DNA of 64,000 nt from Litchfieldella xinjiangensis (lineage in GTDB: Bacteria > Pseudomonadota > Gammaproteobacteria > Pseudomonadales > Halomonadaceae): contig NZ_JPZL01000001.1 in the NCBI RefSeq assembly GCF_000759345.1, positions 620,001 to 684,000 on the forward strand, in the 5' to 3' direction. The notes under the pieces are model-generated. The model was not told the DNA's origin and did not search any database. It saw only the letters and a list, made by a program, of their open reading frames with translations. A program made the translations under genes and the position numbers. Shown piece by piece: positions 1 through 10,902 of the stretch (position 1 is the first letter of the stretch; the number at the start of each line of letters is the position of its first letter).

Positions 1-436
1 GCTGGAACTCGGGCGGGACATCGGCAGGCTCAGGCCAATGCCAGGTGCGTTCGGGGGTCTGGTAGAGGTGTAGAGTGAGCCCCTTCAGCCGAGCATCCTC
101 GACGACCGGTAGGCCATCGCGAAGCGATCCCAGGGTATTGAGCCGCAAGCGAGCCTGCTGAAGCTCGAGAAGGGGCAAGGCACCCTGGCGCGAATACGCC
201 ACCAGATTCACCTCATCCACACTCATGGCCGGGTCGAGCCCATGCCAGTCGGCGGTCAACGAAGCGATGTCGAGCTCGGCATTGAAGCGCTCTTCAAGCA
301 AGGCTTCCAAGCGTGGACGTAGCTCATCTAACTGAGCGGCCAGCAGCCGCAATCCCGACAATAACAGGGCCATCACCACCAGGGTGATGGCCAGGAACGT
401 CAAGACCCAGCGCAACAGGACTCGGTACGGCGACAT
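1..436 (-). CDS. yhdP: YhdP family protein (DUF3971/AsmA-like), 5' part only
   Basis: This is the first ~145 codons of a gene that runs off the left edge. The ATG at 436 lies one base after the rng stop, so the two genes are probably co-transcribed. The visible protein starts MSPYRVLLRWVLTF and has one hydrophobic segment at about residues 8-32, followed by a long soluble region containing ELDIASLTADWHGLDP, typical of AsmA-like proteins anchored in the inner membrane. Members of this family span the periplasm and are implicated in phospholipid transport to the outer membrane. The assignment rests on this N-terminus and on the conserved position next to rng and maf; the C-terminal part cannot be seen. 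Confidence 0.8.
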   Translation of the reverse strand, partial: MSPYRVLLRWVLTFLAITLVVMALLLSGLRLLAAQLDELRPRLEALLEERFNAELDIASLTADWHGLDPAMSVDEVNLVAYSRQGALPLLELQQARLRLNTLGSLRDGLPVVEDARLKGLTLHLYQTPERTWHWPEPADVPPEFQ

Positions 437-437
437 G

Positions 438-1901
438 TCACATCAGCACGATGTCGTACTGCTCCTGGGAATAGTGGATCTCGACCTGAAAGCGGATCGT
501 CTTGCCGATGAACACTTCGAGGTCAGCCACCGCCGCGGATTCCTCATCCAGGAGTCTATCCACGACCGCCTGGGACGCCAGTACCATGTAGGTCTCCGCA
601 CTATAGGCGCGATCCTCACGCAGAATCTCGCGAAAAATCTCGTAGCACACGGTTTCGGGGGTCTTCAGCGTACCCCGGCCACTGCAGACCGAACAGGGCT
701 CGCAGAGGGTCTGTTCGAGGCTCTCGCGGGTACGCTTACGCGTCACTTGCACCAGGCCCAGCTCCGTAACCCCGGTGCACTTGGTCTTGGCATGGTCGCG
801 TTCCAGCGCTTTCTCCAACATGCGCACCACCTGACGCTGATGCTCGGGGTCTTCCATATCGATGAAATCGATGATGATGATCCCGCCCAGATTACGCAGG
901 CGTAACTGACGGGCAATCGCCGTGGCAGCTTCGAGATTGGTCTTGAAGATGGTCTCTTCGAGATTGCGATGACCGACATAACCTCCGGTATTGACGTCGA
1001 TGGTCGTCATCGCCTCGGTCGGATCGATGACCAGATACCCACCCGACTTAAGCTGCACCTTGCGGCTCAGGGCTTTCTGGATTTCGTCCTCGACACTGAA
1101 CAGGTCGAAGATCGGTCGCTCACCGGGGTAGTATTCGATCCGGTCCTCGCTTCCGGGCATGAAATCCCGGGCGAATTCGACCAGCTTGTGGAAGTTCTCG
1201 CGCGAATCGATACGGACCTTCTCGATATCGTCGTTCATGACATCGCGGAGGGTACGGATGAACAGCGGCAGGTCATCGTAGATCAGGCTGGGGGCCGGTG
1301 CGACCACCTTGCGCTCGCCGACACGACGCCATAGACGCAACAGAAAATGCATGTCGGCGTACATCTCTTCCCTACTGACACCTTCAGCCGCGGTACGGAT
1401 GATGAAGCCACCGGTCACGTCCAGTTCCTGCTCTGCCTGGCAAAGCTCCACCAGCTCACGCAACCGCTCTCGCTCGGTCTCATCCTCGATACGCTGGGAC
1501 ACGCCATTGTGGGGAGAGTCGGGCATATAGACAAGAAAGCGCGATGGCACCGAGAGGTGTGTGGTCAAACGCGCGCCCTTGGAGCCGATCGGGTCCTTGG
1601 TGACCTGGACCACGAGGGGCTGCCCTTCGCTGAGCAGGTGGCCGATGGAGACCTGCTCATCCGGCGGGGTGTTGGCGGGCATGACTTCCTGGGCATGGAT
1701 GAAGGCCGCGCGCTCCAGCCCGATGTCGATGAAGGCGGCCTGCATGCCGGGCAGCACGCGCGCCACCCTCCCCTTATAGATATTCCCGACAATGCCACGT
1801 CGCCGGCTGCGCTCGATAAAGGCTTCCTGGAGGACGCCGTTCTCGACCATAGCCACGCGAGTTTCCATTGGCGTCAGGTTGATCAAGACTTCACCGCTCA
1901 T
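438..1901 (-). CDS. rng: Ribonuclease G
   Basis: Endoribonuclease of the RNase E/G family, which processes the 5' end of 16S rRNA and takes part in mRNA decay. At 487 aa it matches the short RNase G form without the RNase E scaffold tail. An S1-like RNA-binding region covers about residues 35-125. The catalytic aspartates are D302 in IDVNTG and D345 in IIIIDFID, and the zinc-link cysteines lie in the CEPCSVCSGRG segment (C403 and C406). The gene is followed within one base by yhdP and preceded by maf, a widespread gammaproteobacterial order (maf-rng-yhdP). Confidence 0.96.
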   Translation of the reverse strand: MSGEVLINLTPMETRVAMVENGVLQEAFIERSRRRGIVGNIYKGRVARVLPGMQAAFIDIGLERAAFIHAQEVMPANTPPDEQVSIGHLLSEGQPLVVQVTKDPIGSKGARLTTHLSVPSRFLVYMPDSPHNGVSQRIEDETERERLRELVELCQAEQELDVTGGFIIRTAAEGVSREEMYADMHFLLRLWRRVGERKVVAPAPSLIYDDLPLFIRTLRDVMNDDIEKVRIDSRENFHKLVEFARDFMPGSEDRIEYYPGERPIFDLFSVEDEIQKALSRKVQLKSGGYLVIDPTEAMTTIDVNTGGYVGHRNLEETIFKTNLEAATAIARQLRLRNLGGIIIIDFIDMEDPEHQRQVVRMLEKALERDHAKTKCTGVTELGLVQVTRKRTRESLEQTLCEPCSVCSGRGTLKTPETVCYEIFREILREDRAYSAETYMVLASQAVVDRLLDEESAAVADLEVFIGKTIRFQVEIHYSQEQYDIVLM

Positions 1902-1933
1902 GCGGGATTCCTTATAGAAAGTTCATGGCGCCA

Positions 1934-2515
1934 TTATGGCATAGCCTTCCATAACGGTACGTCCTGGCGCTGAAGCAGCTGCGCCGTTTCAAATAGCGGC
2001 AGCCCAACGACGGCTGAGTAGCTGCCCTCGATGCGCTCGACGAATACCGATGCCAGCCCCTGGATGGCATAGCCTCCCGCCTTGTCCTGCGGTTCTCCCG
2101 TAGCCCAGTACGCCTCGATTTCCGCATCGGTAATATCACGCATGAAAACCTGTGTCGTGACACACGTCTTGAGAAGCCCCGCCCCACCAATCACTGCCAC
2201 AGCGGTCATGACCTGATGCTGGCGTCCCGACAGGGCACGCAGCATCTCGTGGGCATGGGCCTTGTCATGCGGCTTGCCCAGGATGCGCTCATCGCAAACC
2301 ACCGCCGTATCGGACCCCAGGGCCGGGAGAAGGGTCAGTTTCCCCCCGGCACACGCCTTCTCGCTGGCTAGACGCAACACATAATCCCCAGGCGCCTCAC
2401 CCGGTCGTGGGGTCTCGTCGATATTCACTGCACCCACCACGGTGTCTACCCCGATCGATGCCAACAATTCACGGCGACGAGGCGACGCGGAAGCCAGGAA
2501 AAGAGAGGCGGACAT
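1934..2515 (-). CDS. maf: Maf-like nucleoside triphosphate pyrophosphatase (YhdE type)
   Basis: 193 aa protein of the Maf/HAM1-like fold. It shows the N-terminal signature [14 protein letters not shown] (residues 5-18) and the DETPRPGE and SDTAVV segments that bind nucleotide and metal. Family members hydrolyse dTTP, UTP or modified nucleotides to monophosphate and pyrophosphate, and are linked to septum inhibition and to house-cleaning of the nucleotide pool. The position between mreD and rng agrees with the E. coli yhdE locus, so the dTTP/UTP-type enzyme is more likely than the YceF type. The ATG at 2515 lies 33 bases after the mreD stop. Confidence 0.93.
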   Translation of the reverse strand: MSASLFLASASPRRRELLASIGVDTVVGAVNIDETPRPGEAPGDYVLRLASEKACAGGKLTLLPALGSDTAVVCDERILGKPHDKAHAHEMLRALSGRQHQVMTAVAVIGGAGLLKTCVTTQVFMRDITDAEIEAYWATGEPQDKAGGYAIQGLASVFVERIEGSYSAVVGLPLFETAQLLQRQDVPLWKAMP

Positions 2516-2548
2516 GTCTCGACTCCTTGGGTCTGAAACGCGTGTCGA

Positions 2549-3037
2549 TCAAAGAATGGCCAGGCGGCGACGCAGGGACTGCAACATCGTGAACAGCCAA
2601 GGCCATAGAATGGCACCTATCACCGCAGGCAGCAGGAAGGCGAGATGCATGGAGAACGGCCCGAAAATCGTTCGTAGCCATTGCTCCATGAGTTGCACGA
2701 TACCCAGCAGGAGGAACACGAGAAAGGCTTGCTGAAACAATGAGTAAGCCCGAAAGCGTTGATATACCAGGGCGCTCATGAACGCCAGCAATGAGAAGCT
2801 CAGGGCATTCAGGCCCAACGGCGAGCCTTCGATGAGATCGAGCAATATCCCGAGCACGAACCCATGCAACACCCCCACTCGCTGAGGGGTGACCACGCAC
2901 CAATAGATCAGCATCAGCCCCAGCCAATCGGGGCGCCAAATCAGCCATGCATCGGAGAGCGGCATCACCTGAAGGCATAACGCCAACAGCAGGCTCAGCC
3001 AGATCATCAGCAACCCTCTGGGTCCCTTTGCCGCCAT
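2549..3037 (-). CDS. mreD: Rod shape-determining protein MreD
   Basis: Small integral membrane protein of the elongasome that works with MreB, MreC, RodA and PBP2 in lateral wall synthesis. From the ATG at 3037 it is 162 aa with about five hydrophobic segments. I chose this start because its A is the last base of the mreC stop (TGATG overlap), which implies translational coupling. An in-frame start 54 bases upstream would extend it into mreC and adds a hydrophilic MGRQFRADRA segment unlike the family. The region LGILLDLIEGSPLGLNALSF matches the conserved MreD core. Confidence 0.93.
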   Translation of the reverse strand: MAAKGPRGLLMIWLSLLLALCLQVMPLSDAWLIWRPDWLGLMLIYWCVVTPQRVGVLHGFVLGILLDLIEGSPLGLNALSFSLLAFMSALVYQRFRAYSLFQQAFLVFLLLGIVQLMEQWLRTIFGPFSMHLAFLLPAVIGAILWPWLFTMLQSLRRRLAIL

Positions 3038-3939
3038 CAGGCTCCCCCCTCGAGGCTGGGTGGCTCGATCAGCTCGAAACTGTCGTCCCACAACGGAAGA
3101 TCGTCACTGGTGTCGATCGGCGGCGGCGGAAAAAGCAGCAGGAAGTGTCGAGAGCGTTCCAGTTGGGCAACCGGCTCCGCCGTGACCTGAGCAAAGGGCT
3201 CACCGGGATCATGCTCGACCCGCGTAACAGTGGCCACCGGGTAGCCGGCAGGAAAACGTCCGGCAAGTCCCGAAGTTACCAGAAGATCGCCTTCGCGAAT
3301 ATCGGCGGTATCGGGAACGTGCAGAACATGCATGGCATCGAAGCGGCCTGAGCCCTGGACGATGAAACGCAGCCCATTGCGGTTGACTTGCACCGGCAAG
3401 GCGTGGCTCGCGTCGGCCAGCATCAACACCCGGCTCGAGTAGGCCGAAACGGCTGTCACTTGTCCCACCAACCCCGAGGCATCGAGGACAGGCTGGCCTA
3501 CATAGGCGCCATCCCGGCGCCCCCGGTCGACGACCATCTGTTGGGTGAAGGGATCGGAGTCCAGGGCCAGCAGTTGGGCAGTGATATACGGCATATCCGC
3601 ATGCCTGGCCGCCCCCAGCAACTCTCGCAGGCGTACGTTTTCCGCCGTCAGGCTGGCCATTCGCTGGACACGATGCGAGAGCGTTAGAAGCTGCTCACGC
3701 AACCGGCCATTTTCCTCGACCAACTGACGCTGGTCGGAGAGCGAGAGCGACGCCCAGGTCAGGACATCGCTGGGCATGCTGACCGCCCATTGAATGGGAG
3801 CAACGATAGTGGAAAGCTGGGCCCTTACGCCTTCCATGCTCGAGAAACGGTCTTCGGCAAACATCAAAGCGAAAGCGGCTATCGCACACAACAGCATGCG
3901 ATAGCCAGGCACCGGGCCGTGCGAGAACAGCGGTTTGAT
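3037..3939 (-). CDS. mreC: Rod shape-determining protein MreC, probable non-canonical start
   Basis: Bitopic inner-membrane protein whose periplasmic domain organises the cell-wall elongation complex. It has one N-terminal membrane segment (AIAAFALMFA), a coiled coil (about QRQLVEENGRLREQLL) and a beta domain with DASGLVGQVTAV and DIREGDLLVTSGLAGRFPAGYPV, as in E. coli. The first canonical start codon is a GTG at 3912. The nine codons upstream, however, read IKPLFSHGP, matching the conserved MreC start (KPIFSRGP in E. coli). That stretch begins with ATC at 3939, preceded by a GGGGGG run about six bases upstream, and no in-frame ATG, GTG or TTG occurs back to the mreB stop. I annotate from the ATC; the conservative call is 3037-3912 (291 aa). 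Confidence 0.85.
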   Translation of the reverse strand: MKPLFSHGPVPGYRMLLCAIAAFALMFAEDRFSSMEGVRAQLSTIVAPIQWAVSMPSDVLTWASLSLSDQRQLVEENGRLREQLLTLSHRVQRMASLTAENVRLRELLGAARHADMPYITAQLLALDSDPFTQQMVVDRGRRDGAYVGQPVLDASGLVGQVTAVSAYSSRVLMLADASHALPVQVNRNGLRFIVQGSGRFDAMHVLHVPDTADIREGDLLVTSGLAGRFPAGYPVATVTRVEHDPGEPFAQVTAEPVAQLERSRHFLLLFPPPPIDTSDDLPLWDDSFELIEPPSLEGGA

Positions 3940-3972
3940 AGGCGTCCCCCCCGAAGACAGCCAAACGATGCG

Positions 3973-5019
<1,047 letters not shown>

Positions 5020-5183
5020 TCACCTGTCCAGACCGGAACCCTGTGCGGAGGCAAACGGTATCATCGCCGGTGGTAGGCGGCAAGCAAGTCAACCTGCCAG
5101 ACACGCTAAGATATGGTACCTTTTTCGGTTATTTGACGGGGCACCGAACGTGCTCGGACCACAACGTTGAGGGAAACACCGCC

Positions 5184-5471
5184 ATGTCGCTTGAACATGC
5201 CGACGTAAAGCGGGCGGCGCACCTTGCCCGGATCGCATTGGGAGACGACGAGGCCGCCCATTATGCCGCCGACCTGGGGCGCATCCTGGAAATGGCCGAT
5301 CAATTGCAAGCTGTCGACACCGAGGGCGTTGCCCCCTTGGCCCATCCGCTGGACGCCACCCAGCGACTCCGCGCCGACGAGGTCACCGAAGGCAATCAGC
5401 GCGAGCGTTTCCAGCGCTGTGCGCCTGCCGTGGAGAACGGTCTCTACCTGGTGCCCCGCGTCGTGGAGTGA
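5184..5471 (+). CDS. gatC: Asp-tRNA(Asn)/Glu-tRNA(Gln) amidotransferase subunit C
   Basis: Small 95 aa subunit that stabilises GatA on GatB in the transamidosome. The start ATG at 5184 gives MSLEHADVKRAAHLARIAL, the normal family beginning; the open frame extends further upstream but that part is not GatC-like. The region ILEMADQLQAVDTEGVAPLAHPL is the typical GatC core that wraps between the other subunits. It leads a gatC-gatA-gatB operon, as is common in bacteria that make Asn-tRNA or Gln-tRNA indirectly. Divergent from mreB. Confidence 0.93.
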   Translation: MSLEHADVKRAAHLARIALGDDEAAHYAADLGRILEMADQLQAVDTEGVAPLAHPLDATQRLRADEVTEGNQRERFQRCAPAVENGLYLVPRVVE

Positions 5472-5542
5472 TGCGACATCGATTTCGCCGCCCGGCCGTT
5501 GCCGGCGCGAGCCTCTAGCCTTGATCCGGAGCCACCCTCCAC

Positions 5543-7003
5543 ATGCATGACAAGACATTGACCGAACTTGCCGCCGCACTCGATGCCGGTGAGTTTTCCA
5601 GTCGCGAACTGACCCAGAACCTCCTCGAGCGCATCGGTGCGCTCGACCCCGAAATCAATAGCTTTATCAGCGTGACCGGCGAACAGGCCCTGGCCGCGGC
5701 CGACGCCGCCGATGCGGTCCGGGCCAAGGGTAATGCCGGCCCGCTTACCGGCCTGCCGCTGGCATTGAAGGACATCTTCTGTACGCTCGGCGTGAAGACC
5801 AGCTGCGGCTCACGCATGCTCGATAGCTTCGTGTCACCCTACGATGCGACCGTGGTCGAGAAGCTCAGCGAGGCCGGTATGGTCAGCCTGGGCAAGACCA
5901 ATATGGACGAGTTCGCCATGGGCTCGTCGAACGAGAATAGCCATTACGGCCCGGTCAAGAATCCCTGGGACCTGAATGCAGTGCCGGGCGGCAGCTCGGG
6001 TGGCAGCGCCGCGGCGGTCGCCGCCGGGCTGGTACCGGCAGCGCTGGGAACCGATACCGGTGGCTCGATTCGCCAGCCTGCCTCGTTTTGCGGCATTACA
6101 GGCCTGAAGCCGACCTACGGCCGGGTCTCGCGTTACGGCATCATTGCCTATGCCTCGAGTCTCGACCAGGCCGGGCCCATGGCACGTAGCGCCGAGGATT
6201 GTGCACTGCTGCTCGGCGCCATTGCCGGCCATGACCTGCGCGACTCAACCAGTGTCGCGCGCGGCGTCCCCGACTATCGGGAGGCACTCGGCGAATCATT
6301 GTCAGGCCTGAAGATCGGCCTCCCCAAGGAGTACTTCGGCGACGGGCTCGATCCCCAGGTGGAGGCCGCGGTTCGCGACGCGGTCAAGGTCTATGAATCG
6401 CTCGGCGCCACGGTGCGCGAGGTCAGCCTGCCACACACCCATCATGCGATCCGGGCCTATTACGTCATCGCCCCGGCCGAAGCGTCTTCCAACCTGTCTC
6501 GCTATGACGGTGTACGCTTCGGACATCGCTGCGAGAACCCTACCGACCTGATCGATCTGTACAAGCGCTCGCGGGCCGAAGGGTTCGGTGAAGAGGTCAA
6601 GCGCCGCATCCTGATGGGAACGCATACGCTTTCCGAAGGCTTCTTCGATGCCTATTACAAGAAAGCCCAGCAGGTACGCCGCCTGATTCGCCAGGACTTC
6701 CTGGACGCCTTCGAGGATGTCGATGTGCTGATGGGACCGACCTCGCCGACCCCGGCCTTCGACCTGGGCGCCAACAAGGATCCGGTATCGATGTACCTGC
6801 AGGACATCTACACCATTGCCATCAATCTGGCGGGCATCCCCGGCATCAGCATTCCGGTCGGCCTGGCGGGCTCACGTCCCGTCGGCCTCCAGATCCTTGC
6901 GCCGCATTTCGCCGAACCGCAGTTGCTCAACATCGCCCACCAGTTCCAGCAGGCCACCGATTGGCATCGTCAGCAGCCGGCCTTCGGCAAGGAGAACGCA
7001 TGA
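5543..7003 (+). CDS. gatA: Asp-tRNA(Asn)/Glu-tRNA(Gln) amidotransferase subunit A
   Basis: 486 aa amidase-family subunit that releases ammonia from glutamine and channels it to GatB. The amidase catalytic triad is visible: K76 in LALKDIF, S151 in the [12 protein letters not shown] loop and nucleophile S175 in [12 protein letters not shown]. Length is normal. The gene starts 71 bases after gatC and its stop overlaps the gatB start (ATGA), so the three subunits are made as a coupled set. Confidence 0.97.
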   Translation: MHDKTLTELAAALDAGEFSSRELTQNLLERIGALDPEINSFISVTGEQALAAADAADAVRAKGNAGPLTGLPLALKDIFCTLGVKTSCGSRMLDSFVSPYDATVVEKLSEAGMVSLGKTNMDEFAMGSSNENSHYGPVKNPWDLNAVPGGSSGGSAAAVAAGLVPAALGTDTGGSIRQPASFCGITGLKPTYGRVSRYGIIAYASSLDQAGPMARSAEDCALLLGAIAGHDLRDSTSVARGVPDYREALGESLSGLKIGLPKEYFGDGLDPQVEAAVRDAVKVYESLGATVREVSLPHTHHAIRAYYVIAPAEASSNLSRYDGVRFGHRCENPTDLIDLYKRSRAEGFGEEVKRRILMGTHTLSEGFFDAYYKKAQQVRRLIRQDFLDAFEDVDVLMGPTSPTPAFDLGANKDPVSMYLQDIYTIAINLAGIPGISIPVGLAGSRPVGLQILAPHFAEPQLLNIAHQFQQATDWHRQQPAFGKENA

Positions 7004-8457
7004 TGGAATGGGAAACCGTGATCGGCCTGGAGGTCCACGTCCAGCTCGCCACCCGTTCGAAGATCTTTTCCGGCGCCTCTACCGCCTTCGGTGCCGAGCC
7101 CAACACCCAGGCCTGCGCCGTCGACTTGGGCATGCCCGGCGCTCTGCCGGTGCTCAACGAAGCCGCCGTGGCCATGGCCGTTCAATTCGGCCTGGCCATC
7201 GATGCAGAGATTCCCGAAGTTTCGATCTTCGATCGCAAGAATTACTTCTACCCCGACCTGCCCAAGGGTTACCAGACCAGCCAGATGTACCACCCCATCG
7301 TCGGTCGTGGCGAGATCGAGATCAGCCTTGACGATGGCAGCACCAAGCGTGTCCGGGTTCATCACGCCCACCTCGAGGAAGATGCCGGCAAGTCGCTTCA
7401 TGAGGACTTTCAGGGCATGACCGGCATCGATCTCAACCGGGCAGGCACCCCGCTGCTCGAGATCGTCTCCGAGCCCGACATGCGCTCGGCCAAGGAGGCT
7501 GCGGCCTACCTCAAGGCCATCCATGCCATCGTGACCTACCTGGGTATCAGTGACGGCAACATGGCCGAGGGCTCGATGCGCTGCGACGTCAACGTTTCGG
7601 TGCGCCCCAAGGGCCAGGCGGAATTCGGCACCCGCGCCGAAATCAAGAACGTCAATTCGTTCCGTTTCGTCGAGCGCGCCATCGCGTTCGAGGTCGAGCG
7701 TCAGATCGAATTGATCGAGGACGGCGGCAAGGTGGTCCAGGAGACCCGCCTGTTCGATCCTGAACTCGACGAGACGCGCAGCATGCGCACCAAGGAAGAA
7801 GCCAACGACTACCGTTACTTCCCCTGCCCGGATTTGCTGCCGGTGGTGCTCGACCAGGCGTATGTCGACCATCTTCGAAGCGCGCTACCCGAGCTGCCCT
7901 CCGAGAAGCGCGCCCGTTTTCAGGATGAACTGGGCCTTTCCGCCTATGATGCCGGTGTACTCTCTTCGAGCCGTGAGATGGCGGAGTACTTCGATATCGT
8001 CAAGGATACCTGCGGCGATGCCAAGCAGGCCGCCAACTGGGTCCAGGGCGAGCTTGCCGGTGCCTTGAACCGCGAGAATCTCGACATCGAGCAAAGCCCG
8101 GTCTCAGCGCAGCAGCTCGGCGAACTCGTGGCCCGCGTACTCGACGACACCATCAACGGCAAGGCCGCCAAGCAGGTCTTCCAAGGCTTGTGGAACGGCG
8201 AAGGCAAGACCGCCGACGAGATCATCAAGGCCAAGGGACTCAAGCAGGTCACCGATACCGGCGCCATCGAGTCGATGATCGACCAGGTGATCGCCGACAG
8301 CCCGGTTCAGGTCGCCCAATACCGTGATGCGGAGCCCGACAAGCGCGGCAAGATGATCGGCTACTTTGTAGGCCAGGTCATGAAGGCATCACGAGGCACA
8401 GCCAACCCGCAACAGGTCAACCAGTTGCTCAAGGAAAAACTGGATGCGCTGTGCTGA
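7000..8457 (+). CDS. gatB: Asp-tRNA(Asn)/Glu-tRNA(Gln) amidotransferase subunit B
   Basis: Subunit that binds the mischarged tRNA, phosphorylates the Asp or Glu carboxylate and amidates it. I take the ATG at 7000, which overlaps the gatA stop and follows GGAGAA by a few bases, giving 485 aa; the next ATG at 7003 is equally possible. The protein has the GatB signature [13 protein letters not shown], the [14 protein letters not shown] segment and a C-terminal YqeY-like tail ending [21 protein letters not shown]. With gatA and gatC it forms a complete GatCAB enzyme. Confidence 0.97.
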   Translation: MMEWETVIGLEVHVQLATRSKIFSGASTAFGAEPNTQACAVDLGMPGALPVLNEAAVAMAVQFGLAIDAEIPEVSIFDRKNYFYPDLPKGYQTSQMYHPIVGRGEIEISLDDGSTKRVRVHHAHLEEDAGKSLHEDFQGMTGIDLNRAGTPLLEIVSEPDMRSAKEAAAYLKAIHAIVTYLGISDGNMAEGSMRCDVNVSVRPKGQAEFGTRAEIKNVNSFRFVERAIAFEVERQIELIEDGGKVVQETRLFDPELDETRSMRTKEEANDYRYFPCPDLLPVVLDQAYVDHLRSALPELPSEKRARFQDELGLSAYDAGVLSSSREMAEYFDIVKDTCGDAKQAANWVQGELAGALNRENLDIEQSPVSAQQLGELVARVLDDTINGKAAKQVFQGLWNGEGKTADEIIKAKGLKQVTDTGAIESMIDQVIADSPVQVAQYRDAEPDKRGKMIGYFVGQVMKASRGTANPQQVNQLLKEKLDALC

Positions 8458-8496
8458 ACCGGGTGCGGTATCGTCCTGACGACATGGGAGGGTGCG

Positions 8497-9048
8497 ATGT
8501 CGGATGATGTGGGCACGCGGTTGCGTGCCCTGCGAAGCCTTCGCGGGATCTCGCAGCGCGAGCTGGCCAAGCGCTGCGGGGTGACCCATTCCAGCCTGTC
8601 GCTGATAGAACAAGGCAAGGTGAGCCCCTCGGTCAGTTCGCTGAAAAAGGTGCTCGATGCGTTTCCGATCAGTGTTGGCGACTTTTTCACCATGGACCTG
8701 GAGAGCCGTGACCAGGTGTTCTACACGGCGGATGAGTTGGCCGACATCGGTAGCGGTGACGTCGTGTACAAGCTGGTAGGCGCCAATCGCGATTCCCGCG
8801 CGCTGTCGTTCATGATCGAGACCTACCCAGCCGGTAGCGACACCGGGCGCGAAATGATCGCGCACCAGGGTGAAGAGGCCGGGGTCGTTCTGGAAGGAGA
8901 GATCGAGATCACCATTGGCGCCGATACGCGTGTCATGGGACCTGGCGAAGCCTATTACTTCGACACCAATGTCCCGCATCGCTTCCGTAATCCCGGCACC
9001 CGCCCTTGCCGACTGGTGAGCTGCTGCACCCCGGCAAAGACCTTCTAA
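8497..9048 (+). CDS. puuR: XRE-cupin transcriptional regulator, PuuR-like
   Basis: 183 aa regulator with an N-terminal helix-turn-helix (residues 8-62, RLRALRSLRGISQRELAKRC) and a C-terminal cupin domain (about 105-180, with the PGEAYYFDTNVPHRF segment). This architecture matches PuuR, the repressor of putrescine utilisation in E. coli. The gene sits at the edge of a large polyamine uptake and catabolism island, so control of those genes is the natural inference. It follows gatB by 40 bases on the same strand and may be partly read through from it. The symbol is by family and context; target sites are not proven. Confidence 0.85.
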   Translation: MSDDVGTRLRALRSLRGISQRELAKRCGVTHSSLSLIEQGKVSPSVSSLKKVLDAFPISVGDFFTMDLESRDQVFYTADELADIGSGDVVYKLVGANRDSRALSFMIETYPAGSDTGREMIAHQGEEAGVVLEGEIEITIGADTRVMGPGEAYYFDTNVPHRFRNPGTRPCRLVSCCTPAKTF

Positions 9049-9058
9049 CGATCGCCCC

Positions 9059-10762
9059 TCATTCGGCCAAGGCGTTTTGCAACGCGTGAAACGCCGGCTT
9101 GGGAGCATGCTCGCTGTCGAAGATGAGCCCGTTGCCCAGGTCGTCGGCGTCCCACCAGCCCTGCAGGGACGAATACCTGTCACTGAATCCCCACATCGAG
9201 AATGCGGTAAAAGCCGGCGTAGCGAGTGCCAATTCGAGCATGGAGCGGTAATAGTCGGCCTGGGCCCGAAGACGCTCGGGTGAATCGTCGTCATGCAGAT
9301 TGACGTCCATTTCCGAAATACGCACCTCGAGCCCCAGATCGATGAACCGCTGGACGTTCTCCTGGAAGGCCTGAGCGTTCACGGGGCGGTAATCGTCGCG
9401 CATATCCTCATGCAACTGAAACCCTATACCGTGCAGCGGCACTCCTTCCGCCAGCAGCGAGCGGGCCAGGCGATAAAGCGCATCCGACTTCTCGTTGCGC
9501 TCTTCACACGCGAAATCGTTGATGTATAGCCGGGCATCTGGATCGGCTCGATGAGCGGTTTCAAGGGCCACCGCGATGTAGGTATCCCCCATTGCACGGT
9601 ACCAAGGTGAATCGGTACGCAATTCTCCGGCGAAAGGCTCGAACGGTTCGTTGATCACGTCCCACGATGCCACTCGTCCCCGGTACCTGCCGACCACGGT
9701 CTCGATGTGCTCAATCAGAATGTCGCGGGTAGGTTGTGCCTCACGCTCGGGGTCCGTGACCCAGCGTGGCAGCGCTTCCCCCCAAGCCAAGGCGTGGCCA
9801 TGCACCGCCATCTCGTTGAGTTCAGCGAAATCCACGATGGCATCGGCGTCGGCAAACGCATAGTGCGCCGGCCGGGGATGGATAGCCTGGAATTTCATGG
9901 CATTTTCCGGCGTTACCATATTGAAATGGGTGGCCAGGGTACGGGCATATTCCGAATCGCTGAGCAGGGGAATCGTCGAGACAGCGGTGCCAATCCGTAC
10001 ATGAGGATGATGGTTCTCGGCCAGGCGGCGCAAAGAGGTCGCGGTCGGTTCGGCACGTACCATTTCGTGGCTGGTAACGGCCACCTCCCCTTCTTTATCC
10101 AGGGACTCGACAGACAGCGATTCAATAATGAAATACTCACCGGCTACCGTATCGACGCCCAGATAAACAGGGCCTGGATCGAGAATCCCTGGGTCGTCGA
10201 ATGACATGACCTGCTCACCGTCAACAGTTATCGAAAGCCGGCCCCGCTGCCGAGCGAGGGATACCGAGACATTGCGCTCCAGATCGCGTTTCCGCTCTTG
10301 GCGAGTGGGTTCGCCTATTCCCTGCTGCAGCTCGGCGATGATCGCATTTTCAGCGATATGCAGGGTCACGGCATGCCCCTCCTGACGCCACTCGTCCTGA
10401 TTCAAGGGCAGCTCACCGTAAAACGTCAGAGACGCACGATGCCCCCTGGGGAGCTGCATAGCCGCAGAAAACAGGACATCACCCTGCACCTGCACGACTG
10501 GACCTCGCAGGTTGATCGGGGGTGTCGGGGTGACGGGGCTGCCCGCGTTATCTTGCGGCGGGACCAGGCCGAGCCCGAGCCCTTCAATCCGCAGTCCCCG
10601 ATCACTCGGGTACACTCCAGCCACATGCGCCCAATCGTATTTGAGCAGGTCGTGCTGACGGGGTTCGCCGGCCACAGACTCACTCCCCAGCCAAAGTAGG
10701 TACACAGCAACAGGCCACCACGCGCTGCGGGGCAAAGGAACAAGGGGGCGTAACGAAGGCAT
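9059..10762 (-). CDS. Secreted GH10 endo-1,4-beta-xylanase with N-terminal accessory domain
   Basis: 567 aa glycoside hydrolase of family 10, which cleaves internal beta-1,4 bonds of xylan with retention. A signal peptide is likely at residues 1-32 (AVYLLWLGSESVAG). Residues ~75-220 form a beta-rich region resembling a laminin-G or carbohydrate-binding fold. The GH10 barrel runs from about 240 to 565. Hallmarks are HGHALAW (321-327), the acid/base E372 in WDVINEPF, and the nucleophile E484 in ISEMDV. A GGAG lies upstream of the ATG at 10762. Its neighbours are polyamine genes and it converges with the PuuR-like gene, so the context says nothing about polysaccharide use; it was probably inserted here. 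Only 10 bases separate it from puuR. Confidence 0.93.
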   Translation of the reverse strand: MPSLRPLVPLPRSAWWPVAVYLLWLGSESVAGEPRQHDLLKYDWAHVAGVYPSDRGLRIEGLGLGLVPPQDNAGSPVTPTPPINLRGPVVQVQGDVLFSAAMQLPRGHRASLTFYGELPLNQDEWRQEGHAVTLHIAENAIIAELQQGIGEPTRQERKRDLERNVSVSLARQRGRLSITVDGEQVMSFDDPGILDPGPVYLGVDTVAGEYFIIESLSVESLDKEGEVAVTSHEMVRAEPTATSLRRLAENHHPHVRIGTAVSTIPLLSDSEYARTLATHFNMVTPENAMKFQAIHPRPAHYAFADADAIVDFAELNEMAVHGHALAWGEALPRWVTDPEREAQPTRDILIEHIETVVGRYRGRVASWDVINEPFEPFAGELRTDSPWYRAMGDTYIAVALETAHRADPDARLYINDFACEERNEKSDALYRLARSLLAEGVPLHGIGFQLHEDMRDDYRPVNAQAFQENVQRFIDLGLEVRISEMDVNLHDDDSPERLRAQADYYRSMLELALATPAFTAFSMWGFSDRYSSLQGWWDADDLGNGLIFDSEHAPKPAFHALQNALAE

Positions 10763-10902
10763 GCAGGAGCTCCACTCACGACGATGCTTCTAGGTTAGCC
10801 GTGAGCGCAACTCCCTCCAGATGAAAGGCCTGCCTATAATGTGCGAGTGTGAAATACCAGGCCGGGCCCTTCACATGCTAGCTATCTGATTCAGTAACGC
10901 GT

